A DNA stretch of 64,000 nt from Paenibacillus sp. MMS18-CY102 (GCF_009789195.1 NZ_WSTC01000016.1:1-64000), one strand, 5' to 3'. Positions 1 to 11,643 are shown, counted from the stretch's first letter. Notes: generated from the letters alone by a model not told the origin. Made by a program: numbers and translations.

Positions 1-107
1 AAGAAGTTTTCAACGCGAGTTGAAAATCTTCAACTTTAGAGCATTTGTAGCTCATTTTGAAACATTTATTCTGACAGTTTCGCTCGTTGTTCAGTTTTCA
101 AAGAACA
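1..107 (-). promoter_or_regulatory. Leader of a probable rRNA operon with boxA
   Basis: Read on the minus strand, 93-107 gives TGTTCTTTGAAAACT, the boxA antitermination element typical of Bacillales rrn leaders. About 90 nt of leader follow up to the window edge. The 16S gene should begin just outside the window; no rRNA sequence is visible here. The tandem promoters directly upstream support an rRNA operon over another stable RNA, but this is inferred. Confidence 0.7.
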
Positions 108-124
108 ATTTCGACAACTTTTAC

Positions 125-153
125 ATCATATCAGATGATGTTTAGTTGGTCAA
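125..153 (-). promoter_or_regulatory. Proximal (P2) promoter of the probable rRNA operon
   Basis: On the minus strand a -35 TTGACC (148-153) and a -10 TATGAT (125-130) are separated by exactly 17 bp. This sigma-A type promoter sits about 20 nt upstream of boxA, the usual P2 position. Confidence 0.75.
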
Positions 154-196
154 GCTTTTGTTTTGTGTTGCCGTTTCGTTCAGCGGCGACTTGAAT

Positions 197-226
197 AATA
201 TATCATAGGCGCACATACGATTGCAA
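197..226 (-). promoter_or_regulatory. Distal (P1) promoter of the probable rRNA operon
   Basis: On the minus strand a -35 TTGCAA (221-226) and a -10 TATATT (197-202) are 18 bp apart, about 73 bp upstream of P2. A tandem P1/P2 pair is usual for Bacillales rRNA operons. Confidence 0.55.
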
Positions 227-262
227 CCATTTTTTTATATAAGTTTAAAGTTTGTTTTTAAC

Positions 263-303
263 ATAAGAAAAGAGCTGCTTACCCACTAGGATAAACAGCT
301 CTT
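263..303 (-). terminator. Intrinsic terminator of the HD-GYP gene
   Basis: An 8-bp stem (AAGAGCTG at 270-277 pairing with CAGCTCTT at 296-303) is followed on the minus strand by a short T-rich stretch. It lies 5 nt past the stop codon of the HD-GYP gene and isolates it from the rRNA promoters. Confidence 0.75.
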
Positions 304-308
304 ATTCA

Positions 309-1409
309 TTACGTAGCTAGTACTTCTTCAATATACAACTGGCGTTCTGTCGTGAGGTTAATGATTGTGCCCTCTGACGAAATCCATGGTCTAGTCGGAT
401 GGTCACGGTCAGAGAATACAATTTCCCCTACTCGCCCATCACTAATGCGTACAATGGTGCCGTTATGGAACTGAGTAGCTTTCTCGATAAAGGTACGTAC
501 ATAGGTAGGCTCCAGTTTACCGAACGCATCCTTCTGAATCTGTTCTAATACCAAATATGGAGATGTCGCCTTGCGATATACCTTATCGAGGGTCATAGCC
601 TGATAGATATCAGCGATCGCTACGATCTTGGCATAAGGATGTATCTTATCCGAACCGATGCCAAGCGGATACCCGCTTCCATCTTCCCGCTCGTGGTGCT
701 GCAAGGAAACTAGCTTAGCCCCTTCATTAAGGGCAGCGTTCGATTTTAACAGTTGATAACCATATACCGTGTGGCGGCGCACTTCTTCGGTTTCCTCCGA
801 AGTGAGTTTAGTCGGTTTGGCCAAGATCGCACGGCTAACTTTCACATTGCCGATATCATGAAGCAATCCAGCTAGCGTTATTTGCATCCAATCCTTAGCT
901 TGGAAGCCATTCCATTTAGCTAGCAAATAAGAAGTCAGTGCAGAAAGCAGGCTGTTATGGTACAAGTACTCATTTTCCTTAACTCCGCTAGGAATATAGG
1001 TAAGTACGTTATACTCCCCAATGTTGCTGATCAGCTTCTCCAGTTGGTGGCGAAGATCGAGTACGGGCAACGCTTCTCCTGATAAAGCGTTATTGAACAC
1101 CTTCTTTACCAGTTGTAGCGTTGCATCATACTCTCGCTGGAATGGCGACAAGTTTTGTGCTTGTTCGCTTTCCTTGTCTTTATTGGCTTCCTCGGCATGG
1201 GAACGAGCAGCAGATGCACCCTGCTTCTCAGACAGCCGATCTGCTGCCGTTTCAACAACTACCTTTTTAACCAAAAACGCATGCAAGATTTCCAATTCAC
1301 GTGCTGTGACGACGACTCCTTTATTGAACAGGAGATTGCCAAGCGGTGTCTGTACGTCTTGAAGCAGCTTGTCGCCGGGTTTAACTTTGGATACTAAAAC
1401 GGATCCCAC
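309..1409 (-). CDS. HD-GYP domain cyclic-di-GMP phosphodiesterase-like protein
   Basis: A 366-residue cytoplasmic protein. The first 60 residues resemble the N-terminal module often seen before HD-GYP domains; a charged linker covers about 60-90. The C-terminal half is a full HD-GYP domain with HDIGN (184-188) and HHEREDGSGYP (238-248). Intact HD-GYP enzymes hydrolyse c-di-GMP, so lowering c-di-GMP is the expected role; the substrate is inferred from the family. The start is GTG, chosen because AGGAGG (1418-1423) lies 8 nt upstream and the sequence MGSVLVSKVKPG fits family N-termini. It follows gyrA on the same strand after about 60 nt and ends at a terminator, so it may be co-transcribed with gyrA. 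Confidence 0.9.
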   Translation of the reverse strand: MGSVLVSKVKPGDKLLQDVQTPLGNLLFNKGVVVTARELEILHAFLVKKVVVETAADRLSEKQGASAARSHAEEANKDKESEQAQNLSPFQREYDATLQLVKKVFNNALSGEALPVLDLRHQLEKLISNIGEYNVLTYIPSGVKENEYLYHNSLLSALTSYLLAKWNGFQAKDWMQITLAGLLHDIGNVKVSRAILAKPTKLTSEETEEVRRHTVYGYQLLKSNAALNEGAKLVSLQHHEREDGSGYPLGIGSDKIHPYAKIVAIADIYQAMTLDKVYRKATSPYLVLEQIQKDAFGKLEPTYVRTFIEKATQFHNGTIVRISDGRVGEIVFSDRDHPTRPWISSEGTIINLTTERQLYIEEVLAT

Positions 1410-1468
1410 TTCTTGCGCCTCCTGTCCCTTGCCGGTTCGTCGTGGCTAATGGAGAAGGGAAGCAGCCC

Positions 1469-3946
1469 TTATTGCTCTGCCCCGTTCTCTCCATCCTGCT
1501 CTTCTATATCTTGCTCTTCTTCTTCGTTTCTCGCTACACGAGTAACTGTCGATACCGCATCGTCTTCACGAATGTTAATGAGCTTAACGCCTTGCGTGTT
1601 CCGCCCCATGGTCGAAATGCCTTCCATGCTCGTCCGAATCATCGTGCCGGATGCTGTCATAATCATCAGGTCCTCATCATTCTCAACGACCTTCAGGCCT
1701 ACTATTGTGCCGTTCTTGTCCGTGACATTGAGCGTCTTAATTCCTTTGCCGCCACGGCTTTGAATCCGGTATTCATTCACTGGCGTACGCTTGCCATAAC
1801 CTTTAGAAGTTACGATCAAGACGTCATTCTCAACCTGCACGATCTCCATGCCGATAACTTTATCTTCTTCGTCCAGTTGAATGCCTTTAACGCCCGTTGC
1901 CGAACGTCCCATCGAACGAACGTCTTGCTCTGGGAAGCGAATGGACATGCCTTGGCTTGTGCCCATAATAATCTCTTGGTTGCCATCGGTAAGCTTAACC
2001 GAGATAAGGTCGTCGTCCTCGCGCAACGAAATGGCAATAAGCCCAACCTTACGAATATTGGCATAATCATCAAGAGGCGTCTTCTTCACAACCCCTTGGC
2101 GTGTAGCGAAGAATAGATACTTATCATTGTCGAATGCTTCGACTGGAATAACCGCATTAACCACTTCCCCCTGCTCGATCTGGAGAAGGTTAATAATCGG
2201 TGTTCCGCGTGCGGTACGGCTTAAGTCCGGAATCTCATACGCTTTAAGCCGGTATACTTTGCCCTTGTCCGTAAAGAAGAGCAAGTAATGGTGCGTATTG
2301 GATACAAATAGATGCTCTACAAAATCATCATCTTTCGTGTCCATACCAATAACGCCTCGACCGCCGCGACGTTGGCTGCGGTAGGTCGTTACTGGGAGAC
2401 GTTTCACGTAACCGGAATGCGTAATCGAGATAATGACATCTTCACGCGGGATTAGATCCTCATCGAGAATTTCGTCTTCGCCAATCGTAATCTCGGTACG
2501 GCGGTCATCGCCGAAACGCTCTTTGATTTCGTTAAGCTCTGTGCTGATAATATCGAGAACAAGCTGCTCGTCTGCCAAAATCGCTTTGTACTCCGCGATC
2601 TTCGCGAGCAACTCAGTATATTCAGCCTCAATTTTATCCCGCTCCAAGCCAGTGAGGCGTTGCAGGCGCATATCGAGAATCGCTTGCGCTTGCTCCAGCG
2701 ATAATGAGAACCGTGTAATTAACCCTTCACGCGCTACATCTGCTGTACGCGATCCGCGAATGAGTGCAATAACTTCATCCAGGTGGTCAAGCGCGATGCG
2801 CAAGCCCTCGAGAATGTGAGCTCTTGCTTCCGCTTTCTTGAGGTCATACTCCGTACGGCGGCGAATGATTTCAATCTGGTGCTGCAGGTAGTGATACAGC
2901 ATATCGCGCAAATTGAGAACTTTCGGCTCACGGTTAACCAACGCTAGCATGTTAATGCCGAAGGTAGATTGCATCTGTGTCTGCTTATACAAATTGTTCA
3001 GCACGACATTCGGGTTAACATCCCGGCGCAGCTCGATAACTACGCGCATGCCGTTACGGTCCGATTCATCACGAAGGTCTGTAATGCCTTCGATTTTCTT
3101 CTCACGAACGAGCTCGGCGATCTTCTCCACCAATCTCGCTTTGATTACTTGATACGGCAGCTCATGGACAATAATACGGGCTTTGCCGCCATTGTCTTCG
3201 ATGATTGCGCGTGCACGCATCGTGACGGATCCGCGGCCCGTCGTATACGCTTGCCGAATGCCCGAGTGGCCCATTACGTAACCATAAGTCGGGAAATCCG
3301 GACCCTTAATATATTCCATTAATTCGAGTGACGTAATATCAGGGTTAACAATCAACGCCTGTACGCCGTCGATAACTTCGCGCAAGTTATGAGGCGGGAT
3401 GTTCGTAGCCATGCCTACCGCAATGCCCGTTACTCCGTTAACGAGAAGGTTCGGGTAACGTGAAGGGAGTACAACTGGCTCATGTTCCTCACCATCATAG
3501 TTGGGAGCAAAATCAACGGTTTCTTTGTTCAGGTCGCGAAGCAGCTCCATTGCAATCTTGGAAAGCCTTGCTTCTGTATATCGCATTGCTGCTGCCATAT
3601 CGCCATCGATGGAACCGAAGTTGCCATGGCCATCGACTAGCATGTTGCGCATCGAGAAGTCCTGCGCCATACGTACCATGGATTCATAAACAGCTGAATC
3701 CCCGTGCGGATGGTACTTGCCGATAACTTCGCCTACGATACGTGCCGACTTCTTATAAGGCTTGTCCGGTGACATGCCCAGCTCCGACATGGCATACAGA
3801 ATGCGCCGGTGAACCGGCTTTAACCCATCCCGCACATCTGGCAAAGCACGGCTTACGATAATGCTCATAGCATAGTCCATGAACGAATCGCGCATCTCAA
3901 TGCCAATATCGCGGTCTTTAATCTGAGAATTTTGTTCTTCCGCCAT
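1469..3946 (-). CDS. gyrA: DNA gyrase subunit A
   Basis: The 825-residue breakage-reunion subunit of DNA gyrase, which with GyrB introduces negative supercoils. The catalytic tyrosine is Y123 in [11 protein letters not shown]. The quinolone-resistance region reads GDSAVYE with S84 and E88, the usual susceptible type in Bacillales. The GyrA box QRRGGRG is at 525-531 in the C-terminal DNA-wrapping domain, and the tail is acidic ([18 protein letters not shown]). ATG has AGGAGG just upstream. It lies downstream of gyrB but is separated from it by an opposite-strand gene, so it has its own promoter and a long leader. Length and motifs are ordinary for the family. Confidence 0.98.
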   Translation of the reverse strand: MAEEQNSQIKDRDIGIEMRDSFMDYAMSIIVSRALPDVRDGLKPVHRRILYAMSELGMSPDKPYKKSARIVGEVIGKYHPHGDSAVYESMVRMAQDFSMRNMLVDGHGNFGSIDGDMAAAMRYTEARLSKIAMELLRDLNKETVDFAPNYDGEEHEPVVLPSRYPNLLVNGVTGIAVGMATNIPPHNLREVIDGVQALIVNPDITSLELMEYIKGPDFPTYGYVMGHSGIRQAYTTGRGSVTMRARAIIEDNGGKARIIVHELPYQVIKARLVEKIAELVREKKIEGITDLRDESDRNGMRVVIELRRDVNPNVVLNNLYKQTQMQSTFGINMLALVNREPKVLNLRDMLYHYLQHQIEIIRRRTEYDLKKAEARAHILEGLRIALDHLDEVIALIRGSRTADVAREGLITRFSLSLEQAQAILDMRLQRLTGLERDKIEAEYTELLAKIAEYKAILADEQLVLDIISTELNEIKERFGDDRRTEITIGEDEILDEDLIPREDVIISITHSGYVKRLPVTTYRSQRRGGRGVIGMDTKDDDFVEHLFVSNTHHYLLFFTDKGKVYRLKAYEIPDLSRTARGTPIINLLQIEQGEVVNAVIPVEAFDNDKYLFFATRQGVVKKTPLDDYANIRKVGLIAISLREDDDLISVKLTDGNQEIIMGTSQGMSIRFPEQDVRSMGRSATGVKGIQLDEEDKVIGMEIVQVENDVLIVTSKGYGKRTPVNEYRIQSRGGKGIKTLNVTDKNGTIVGLKVVENDEDLMIMTASGTMIRTSMEGISTMGRNTQGVKLINIREDDAVSTVTRVARNEEEEQDIEEQDGENGAEQ

Positions 3947-4299
3947 TGTTATCCTCCTGACGTATTCTGCAAACGATACAGCTCACGTTGTGCGTCGCGG
4001 TATCGCTATGAATGAATCAGCCCATATAAGGCTGACTTTACAATCGAATCCGTCTGATGACATCATCGCCGGCCTGCGGCTTATACGTTGCAAGCCGACT
4101 TAACCGCATTAAAATTGTTAGTCTATTCCTTTCACAAAGCTGCATTGCTTAAACCTGCTTGATGCAGCAATATGAATTCCTGCTAAATTAGGGCGATTCC
4201 GATACATAAAATGTGTTACTCGCCCTTCGCTTTCAACTGAATTCCGCCATATGATAATGAGGAATACAAGTAGAGAGGCCTCAATAGGCATACCTCTTT
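3947..4299 (-). promoter_or_regulatory. Long 5' leader of gyrA
   Basis: About 350 nt between the best promoter and the gyrA start hold no credible gene. Read on the minus strand the segment can form several hairpins. The clearest pairs AGGGCGA with TCGCCCT around 4187-4227, and another is rich in GGCC near 4278. No known riboswitch class is recognised. Confidence 0.4.
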
Positions 4300-4328
4300 A
4301 TTATAACATCGATTTCCACCTCTGTCTC
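4300..4328 (-). promoter_or_regulatory. Probable gyrA promoter
   Basis: On the minus strand a -10 TATAAT (4300-4305) preceded by TGT gives an extended -10. A weak -35 GAGACA (4323-4328) lies 17 bp upstream. It is the strongest minus-strand promoter match upstream of gyrA. Confidence 0.5.
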
Positions 4329-4382
4329 GTTCGGCTGTCGAATGATCGGGATAGTTTTTATGGCGAAAGGCGGAGTTGACGA

Positions 4383-5180
4383 TTGGCTATTCAGCGTGTT
4401 CAGAGTAAGTGGGCAAAGACGACAGCCCTGCTGTGTTCCGAGCAAATGCGCCAGTATATCCCCGAAACCTCACCGTTTCGACGCGAAACGGTCCGTGCCA
4501 TGCTTGACCAGCACCAGATGGTGTACGTTAAACCCGACCTGGGCACGTTTGGACACGGCGTTATAAGAGTCGACAAATTACAACATCAATCGTGGACCTA
4601 CCAATTCCAGATCGGAAAGCGGATTCGACGTTTTTCTACTTTTGACAGCATGTATTTGCAATTGGCTGCTATTCAATCGGGCAAGCGTTACCTTATACAA
4701 AAAGGCATTCATCTCTTAAAACATCAGAACCGCCGATTCGATCTTCGCATCATGGTTCAGCATAATATGCAAGGAGCGTGGGAAACGACAGGCATTATCG
4801 GTCGGCTTGGCCATCCTGCCAAAATCGTGACTAACTACCATAGCGGCGGCACCCCGCTGCCGTTTCAAACGCTCATGTCTACCCATCTATCTGAGTTTGA
4901 CCAATCGAGTTTGCTTAACCGGCTGTCAGGTCTTGGGGTCATTACTGCCCAGCAGTTACAGGTCCATTACCCAGGCTTAAAAGAAATCGGAATCGATGTC
5001 GCGCTCGGTACAGATCTACATCCATGGATTCTTGAGGTCAATACATTGCCAGACCCTTTTCTTTTCCGTAAGTTAAAAGACCGTCATGTATTCAAGCGAA
5101 TTTACAAGTATGCAGTTGGGTATGGACGGTTTAAAAACAAGACAGCTCACAACCGCGCAAAAAAGCCGCCAACCCGATAG
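4383..5180 (+). CDS. YheC/YheD-like ATP-grasp protein (spore coat-associated family)
   Basis: A 265-residue protein resembling YheC/YheD endospore coat-associated proteins, which have an ATP-grasp fold. Visible ATP-grasp-like features are VYVKPDLGTFGHGVIRV near residues 47-63, the RRFDLRIMVQ strand near 118-127 and the C-terminal metal/ATP site EVNTLPDP near 220-227. Its substrate and exact role in the coat are not known. It is shorter than YheC and YheD proteins of 360 or more residues, lacking much of their N-terminal region. The start is TTG with AAAGGCGGAG 8 nt upstream; no ATG has a comparable site. It lies alone on the plus strand between gyrB and gyrA. Confidence 0.75.
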   Translation: MAIQRVQSKWAKTTALLCSEQMRQYIPETSPFRRETVRAMLDQHQMVYVKPDLGTFGHGVIRVDKLQHQSWTYQFQIGKRIRRFSTFDSMYLQLAAIQSGKRYLIQKGIHLLKHQNRRFDLRIMVQHNMQGAWETTGIIGRLGHPAKIVTNYHSGGTPLPFQTLMSTHLSEFDQSSLLNRLSGLGVITAQQLQVHYPGLKEIGIDVALGTDLHPWILEVNTLPDPFLFRKLKDRHVFKRIYKYAVGYGRFKNKTAHNRAKKPPTR

Positions 5181-5196
5181 GTTGTGCGGCTTTGTT
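5156..5196. terminator. Bidirectional terminator between the YheC/YheD-like gene and gyrB
   Basis: A GC-rich stem pairs AAAGCCGCCAACC with GGTTGTGCGGCTTT around a 4-nt loop. Read on the minus strand it ends in six T residues, so it is strongest for gyrB. It also follows the plus-strand stop codon at once, serving both convergent genes. Confidence 0.85.
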
Positions 5197-5218
5197 ATGT
5201 TCCAAAAAATTGATTCGC

Positions 5219-7138
<1,920 letters not shown>

Positions 7139-7183
7139 CTACTCCTCTCGACTGCTTCTCCTGATTGCGGTACGGCCCGCCGA

Positions 7184-7432
7184 CTAATAAGCCGCAAAAT
7201 GATGGGCCCGCTTCTTCAGCGTGGAGGATGAAATCGGCGAATAATATATTTTATGCTTAGTTAGCACGATCGACTTGGGTTCTTCTTCCCCTATCGTCTC
7301 AACGTCCTTGCGTTTGCGTGCGCCCGCTACGAATTGTTTGGAAAGCTTGGACGATTGCTCAATCGATATATCGAAAATGGCGACCAATTCCGCTGCCCGA
7401 ATGATTTTCTCTCCGCCCAAATGAATATACAT
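7184..7432 (-). CDS. remB: Extracellular matrix regulator RemB-like protein (DUF370)
   Basis: An 82-residue protein starting MYIHLGGEKIIRA and containing PKSIVLTKHKIYYSPISSST, which matches the YaaB/RemB family. In Bacillus subtilis RemB helps activate matrix genes, and its gene occupies the same slot between recF and gyrB. The start is ATG with GGGAGG 7 nt upstream. Function in this organism is inferred from family and position. Confidence 0.9.
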   Translation of the reverse strand: MYIHLGGEKIIRAAELVAIFDISIEQSSKLSKQFVAGARKRKDVETIGEEEPKSIVLTKHKIYYSPISSSTLKKRAHHFAAY

Positions 7433-7476
7433 TCGCAGTCCTCCCTTTCGCTGAAACGCTATTATTCTTTAACGCA

Positions 7477-8580
7477 TCACCGTGTGACACGGCCATCTTG
7501 AACATGATAAATGCCGGCATCTTGGAGTTTGCCGAGATCGACACTCTCAAGACCGGTTGCCGTAATGAACGTTTGAACTTTGGATTGGAATGTCTCGATT
7601 AATTGCGTCTGCCGATTGCGATCCAACTCGGATAGCACATCATCAAGCAGCAATAGCGGATACTCTCCAATCTCTTCGCGAATCAACTCGATCTCCGCCA
7701 ACTTAAGAGAGAGCGCGGTCGTCCGTTGTTGCCCTTGGGAACCGAACGTCTGAGCCTCTTTGCCGTTAATAAAGAACATTAAATCGTCCCGATGGGGCCC
7801 GACAAGTGTCGTTCCTCTGCGTATTTCTTGGTCTTTAACCTGTGTTAACTTTAACATAAAATGCTCAAATAAAACAGATTCATCTTCAAAGTCGAACGAT
7901 GGCTTGTATGTTACCATTAATTGTTCGGATCCGGCTGTAATTCCAGCATGAATTTGCTCTGCCCACTGTTGCAGCTTATGAATAAAGTATTTCCTTTTTT
8001 TTATAATTTTAACACCAAAATCCGCCAGCTGCGCATTCCAAACCTCAAGCAGCCCCTGCTTATCGCCGCCAGAGGACCAAAGCGTCTTCAAGTAGTTGTT
8101 GCGCTGGACGAGCACCTTGCTATATTGCTGCAGCGTATGCAAATAACCGGGCTGTACCTGCCCGATTTCCATGTCTAGAAACCGACGGCGTACGCCCGGC
8201 GTTCCCTTCACAATCTCCAGATCCTCTGGTGCAAACATGACGACATTCAGCGAGCCGACAAAATCGCTTAAGCGCCGTTGCTCCAATCCGTTAATCTTTG
8301 CTTTCTTCCCTTGTGCGGACAACATTAAATCCAGCTTAACTGCACCATATTGCTTGTCTGCTTCTCCATGAATATGTGCATCTGTCCCGTTCCAACCTAT
8401 AAGTTCCTTGTCCTTAGCTGTCCGGTGGGACTTCGTAAGAGCGAGGGCGAAGATTGATTCAAGAAGGTTAGTCTTTCCTTGCGCATTTGGCCCGATAAAC
8501 AAGTTCACGTTACTGTTCGTATCCAGTTCGAGCTCGGAGTAGTTCCGATAATTGCGCAGGGCGATTCGTTTCAGAAACAA
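7477..8580 (-). CDS. recF: DNA replication and repair protein RecF
   Basis: A 367-residue SMC-like ATPase that loads recombinase at gapped DNA and restarts forks. Walker A is GPNAQGKTNLLE near residues 30-41, the ABC signature segment is FGSQGQQRTTALSLKLAE, and Walker B is LLLLDDVLSELD. The start is TTG, giving MFLKRIALRNYRNY, which aligns with the conserved RecF N-terminus; a G-rich stretch lies upstream. It sits about 41 nt after yaaA in the dnaA-dnaN-yaaA-recF-remB-gyrB series. Confidence 0.97.
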   Translation of the reverse strand: MFLKRIALRNYRNYSELELDTNSNVNLFIGPNAQGKTNLLESIFALALTKSHRTAKDKELIGWNGTDAHIHGEADKQYGAVKLDLMLSAQGKKAKINGLEQRRLSDFVGSLNVVMFAPEDLEIVKGTPGVRRRFLDMEIGQVQPGYLHTLQQYSKVLVQRNNYLKTLWSSGGDKQGLLEVWNAQLADFGVKIIKKRKYFIHKLQQWAEQIHAGITAGSEQLMVTYKPSFDFEDESVLFEHFMLKLTQVKDQEIRRGTTLVGPHRDDLMFFINGKEAQTFGSQGQQRTTALSLKLAEIELIREEIGEYPLLLLDDVLSELDRNRQTQLIETFQSKVQTFITATGLESVDLGKLQDAGIYHVQDGRVTR

Positions 8581-8621
8581 ATGTCTTCAGCCCCCGTTGC
8601 TGCATATTCTTTCATTTGCAT

Positions 8622-8837
8622 TTAACGGCGGGTGACGGTGAATGAACCAAATCCTTGAACGTTCACTACATCACCTGCGTAGAGCTTGCGCCCTCGACGG
8701 TTGTCAGCCTCGCCGTTAATCAAGATCTCATTCTCTTGCAAAAAAAACTTCGCTTGTCCGCCGGAATCAATACAATCCGATAGCTTTAAGAACTGCCCAA
8801 GCGCGATATATTCCGTTCCGATTGCAACTTCTTTCAT
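8622..8837 (-). CDS. yaaA: S4 domain RNA-binding protein YaaA
   Basis: A 71-residue protein that is essentially one S4 RNA-binding domain (FLKLSDCIDSGGQAKFFLQE, then INGEADNRRGRKLYAGDVV). It lies between dnaN and recF, as yaaA does in B. subtilis, and is linked to ribosome assembly or RNA binding by family. The start is ATG with GGAG 9 nt upstream. The gap to dnaN is only 17 nt. Confidence 0.92.
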   Translation of the reverse strand: MKEVAIGTEYIALGQFLKLSDCIDSGGQAKFFLQENEILINGEADNRRGRKLYAGDVVNVQGFGSFTVTRR

Positions 8838-8854
8838 TGGTTGTCGCTCCGTTC

Positions 8855-9997
8855 CTAGCCCGTCGTTCGATACGGCAAAATAATATAGGTGCTATGCGGG
8901 TGGTCCGATGGGCGAATAATGATTGGGCTCATCGCACCTGTGAACTGGATGTTTAGTTGGTCACTATCGATTACCTTCAACACGTCGAGCATATATTTAG
9001 AGTTAAATGCGATGCGCAGCGCTTCGCCTTCCATTTTGAAAGCTTCAAGCTGTTCCGTTACCTTGCCCAATTCGGAGGAGCTGGACGAAATCTCAATTCC
9101 GCCTTGTTCCAATGTAATGAGCCGAACGATGTTCGTTTTTTCTTCGCGGCTCATCAGATAGGCACGGTCGATTGCATCGGTTAATTTTTTTGTGTCCACT
9201 ACGAGTTCTGTTTTGTACGACTGCGGAATAATCTTAGAAGTGTCGGGATAGGTCCCGTCCAACAAGCGCGAGTAGAACAGAACGCTGCCGATTTTGAACA
9301 ACGCCTGGTTATCCGTGACAACCATCTCAACAATCGTAGTAGCATCTGGGATAAGGCGAGAAAGCTCGTTTAAGGTCTTAGCCGAAATGACAACATTGGA
9401 GAAACGCAGGTCTTGCGTTGTATCCACATGTGCACAACGGTTCGCCAGCCGATGGCGGTCCGTTGCTACGAATCGCAATTCGCCTTCAAACAGATTAACG
9501 AGCGCACCTGTCAAAATTGGCGTTTGTTCACTTGTAGAAGCTGCAAACACGGTTTGGCGAATCAATGATTTAAGCAGATCGCCAGGGATCTGCAAAACAT
9601 CGTTTTGTTCGATGGAAGGCAGCACAGGGAATTCCTCTGGATCCAGGCCAACCATCTGGATATCGGTTGAACCGGAACGAATCATCGTAATGAATTGATC
9701 CCCAACTTCAATTTCAACATCGTCAGATGGAAGCTTTTTAACGATTTCTACGATGAACTTGGAAGGCAATACGACGCTACCTGGTTTGTCTACCTTAGCA
9801 ATGATTGAGCTTCCTGATTCAACAGGAATGAAGCTCTGAATCGAAATATCGGTATCGCTTGCCGTTAGCGTTACGCCTTGATGGGTAACATCAAATTTGA
9901 TGCCCCCGAGAATTGGGATGGCAGGCCTTGTCGAAGCAGCTTTCGCTACTTGTTGAATGGCATCGTTTAATTCATTTTTTGCAATGGACAGTTTCAT
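8855..9997 (-). CDS. dnaN: DNA polymerase III beta subunit (sliding clamp)
   Basis: The 380-residue ring-forming clamp that tethers DNA polymerase to DNA. It begins MKLSIAKNELNDAIQQVAKA and ends with the conserved HSTYIILPYRT near the peptide-binding pocket. Three clamp domains fit the length. ATG has AGGAGTG upstream. It is the second gene after dnaA, with oriC elements in between. Confidence 0.98.
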   Translation of the reverse strand: MKLSIAKNELNDAIQQVAKAASTRPAIPILGGIKFDVTHQGVTLTASDTDISIQSFIPVESGSSIIAKVDKPGSVVLPSKFIVEIVKKLPSDDVEIEVGDQFITMIRSGSTDIQMVGLDPEEFPVLPSIEQNDVLQIPGDLLKSLIRQTVFAASTSEQTPILTGALVNLFEGELRFVATDRHRLANRCAHVDTTQDLRFSNVVISAKTLNELSRLIPDATTIVEMVVTDNQALFKIGSVLFYSRLLDGTYPDTSKIIPQSYKTELVVDTKKLTDAIDRAYLMSREEKTNIVRLITLEQGGIEISSSSSELGKVTEQLEAFKMEGEALRIAFNSKYMLDVLKVIDSDQLNIQFTGAMSPIIIRPSDHPHSTYIILPYRTTG

Positions 9998-10065
9998 GGT
10001 TTCACTCCTATGGCGAGAGTCCGATATTGAGCGGCATTCAGCTTTCGCGAGAAGGCGACGAATGT

Positions 10066-10096
10066 CGTTTATTGACGTTATTTTAATAATTTAAAA
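10066..10096. other. AT-rich DNA unwinding element of oriC
   Basis: An AT-rich stretch centred on TTTTAATAATTTAAAA (10081-10096) lies beside DnaA-trio triplets in the dnaA-dnaN gap. In Bacillales this gap holds the unwinding site. Assigned by composition and position; no melting data. Confidence 0.7.
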
Positions 10097-10114
10097 CAGT
10101 AGTAGTAGCAGTAG
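10097..10114. promoter_or_regulatory. DnaA-trio array
   Basis: Six adjacent triplets, CAG TAG TAG TAG CAG TAG on the plus strand, lie between the AT-rich element and a perfect DnaA box at 10127-10135. B. subtilis DnaA-trios (3'-GAT-5' repeats) have this composition and order. They guide DnaA onto single-stranded DNA during origin opening. Confidence 0.75.
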
Positions 10115-10126
10115 GCGACCTGAATA

Positions 10127-10198
10127 TGTGGATAAGCCGCAAGAACGTTGATAAAGCAAGCCTATCCACATGTGCATAGCTTGTGCATAGGCTTGCTT
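10127..10198. promoter_or_regulatory. DnaA boxes and stem-loop in the dnaA-dnaN gap
   Basis: TGTGGATAA (10127-10135) is a perfect DnaA box. Near-consensus boxes are CTATCCACA (10162-10170), TGTGCATAG (10171-10179) and TGTGCATAG (10182-10190). The last three lie in a hairpin with a perfect 12-bp stem, AAGCAAGCCTAT (10154-10165) and ATAGGCTTGCTT (10187-10198). The hairpin follows the dnaA stop and may also act as its terminator, although no T tract follows. Confidence 0.75.
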
Positions 10199-10214
10199 CG
10201 TTGTTCCACGTTAT

Positions 10215-11561
10215 TCACGTATGATTTTTAATTTTTTCGCTCAGGTTTTGTAGAATCTTGTAAAGGTCAGGATCTGTCTTCAGCTGCGTCGTAATTTTCT
10301 CATGCGCATGAATGACGGTCGTATGGTCACGCCCGCCGAATGCCTCGCCGATCTTAGGCAGGGAGTAGTCGGTTAGCTCACGGGATAAATACATCGCAAT
10401 TTGCCTTGGATAAGCTACGGCCTTTGTTCGTTTCCTCGCTTTGAATTCTTCTAGCCGCAATCCGTAAAACTCGCCAACCTTTTGTTGAATATCCTGGATC
10501 GTTATCATCTTCGGACGGCTTGAAGGAATAATATCTTTCAGTGCCTCCGCCGCAAGATGCGACGAAATGTCTTCGTTAATGAGCGAAGAGTAGGCGACGA
10601 CACGAATGAGTGCGCCTTCTAGCTCACGGATGTTTGTATCGATCTGGTTCGCGATATAGACCATTGCTTCATTCGGAATTTCTAAGTTCTCGGCCTTGGC
10701 CTTCTTGCGCAGAATGGCGATCCGTGTTTCCAAATCTGGAGCCTGAATATCGGTTATTAATCCCCATTCGAAGCGGGAACGAAGCCGTTCTTCAAGCGTC
10801 GGAATCTCTTTAGGCGTGCGGTCGCTTGAAATGATGATTTGCTTTCTTTCTTCGTGCAGCGCATTGAACGTATGGAAAAACTCTTCCTGCGTCCCGTCTT
10901 TGCCGGCTAGAAATTGAATATCGTCAATAAGCAGCACATCAATGTTGCGGTATTTATTCCGGAAGCTCTCGCCGCGGTTGTCGCGGATGGCGTTGATGAA
11001 CTCGTTCGTAAACTTCTCAGACGAAATATACATGACTTTAGTGCTCGGATTATGATCCAAAATATAATGCCCGATCGCGTGCATAAGATGGGTTTTACCT
11101 AGTCCAACGCCGCCATATAGGAACAGCGGATTGTATGCTTTGGCCGGCGCTTCCGCGACTGCGAGCGATGCGGCATGGGCAAAACGGTTGTTGGCACCTA
11201 TAACGAATGTATCAAACGTATATTTGGGATTAAGCAAATGGGTGAAGGGCTCATCCGAAGCTACAGGCACTTGTACGGCGACTGGCAATTGCTGTGCCGG
11301 CTCTGGAGCGCGGTTTTCTTCAATTATGAATTTCACGTCGACTTGCCGTCCCAGAAATTCGAACATAGTTGTTCGGACAAGCTTGGTGTATCGGCTTTCC
11401 AGCCATTCGGCCGCAAACGTCGTTGGCGCGGTTACGACGAGAATTTCACCGTCAAGCTCGGCTTTCGTCGCTTTGAACCACGTATCGAAGCTCGGCTTAC
11501 TTAGCTTCGTCTGGATGACCGACAGCACTTGCTGCCACATATCCGGGGTATGGCTGTCCAC
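10215..11561 (-). CDS. dnaA: Chromosomal replication initiator protein DnaA
   Basis: The 448-residue AAA+ initiator that binds DnaA boxes and opens oriC. Domain I covers about 1-80, followed by a proline-rich linker. Walker A is GGVGLGKTH at 150-158 and Walker B is [13 protein letters not shown]. Domain IV has the box-binding signature [15 protein letters not shown]. The start is GTG with AAGGAGTGA 6 nt upstream. DnaA boxes lie on both sides of the gene, so self-regulation is likely. Confidence 0.98.
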   Translation of the reverse strand: MDSHTPDMWQQVLSVIQTKLSKPSFDTWFKATKAELDGEILVVTAPTTFAAEWLESRYTKLVRTTMFEFLGRQVDVKFIIEENRAPEPAQQLPVAVQVPVASDEPFTHLLNPKYTFDTFVIGANNRFAHAASLAVAEAPAKAYNPLFLYGGVGLGKTHLMHAIGHYILDHNPSTKVMYISSEKFTNEFINAIRDNRGESFRNKYRNIDVLLIDDIQFLAGKDGTQEEFFHTFNALHEERKQIIISSDRTPKEIPTLEERLRSRFEWGLITDIQAPDLETRIAILRKKAKAENLEIPNEAMVYIANQIDTNIRELEGALIRVVAYSSLINEDISSHLAAEALKDIIPSSRPKMITIQDIQQKVGEFYGLRLEEFKARKRTKAVAYPRQIAMYLSRELTDYSLPKIGEAFGGRDHTTVIHAHEKITTQLKTDPDLYKILQNLSEKIKNHT

Positions 11562-11643
11562 AGCGTGTCACTCCTTAATCTGAATGGCCAAACTGGCTCT
11601 GTAATGCGGGGTTCGTGACAAATATACGCAATGGCTTGGTCAG

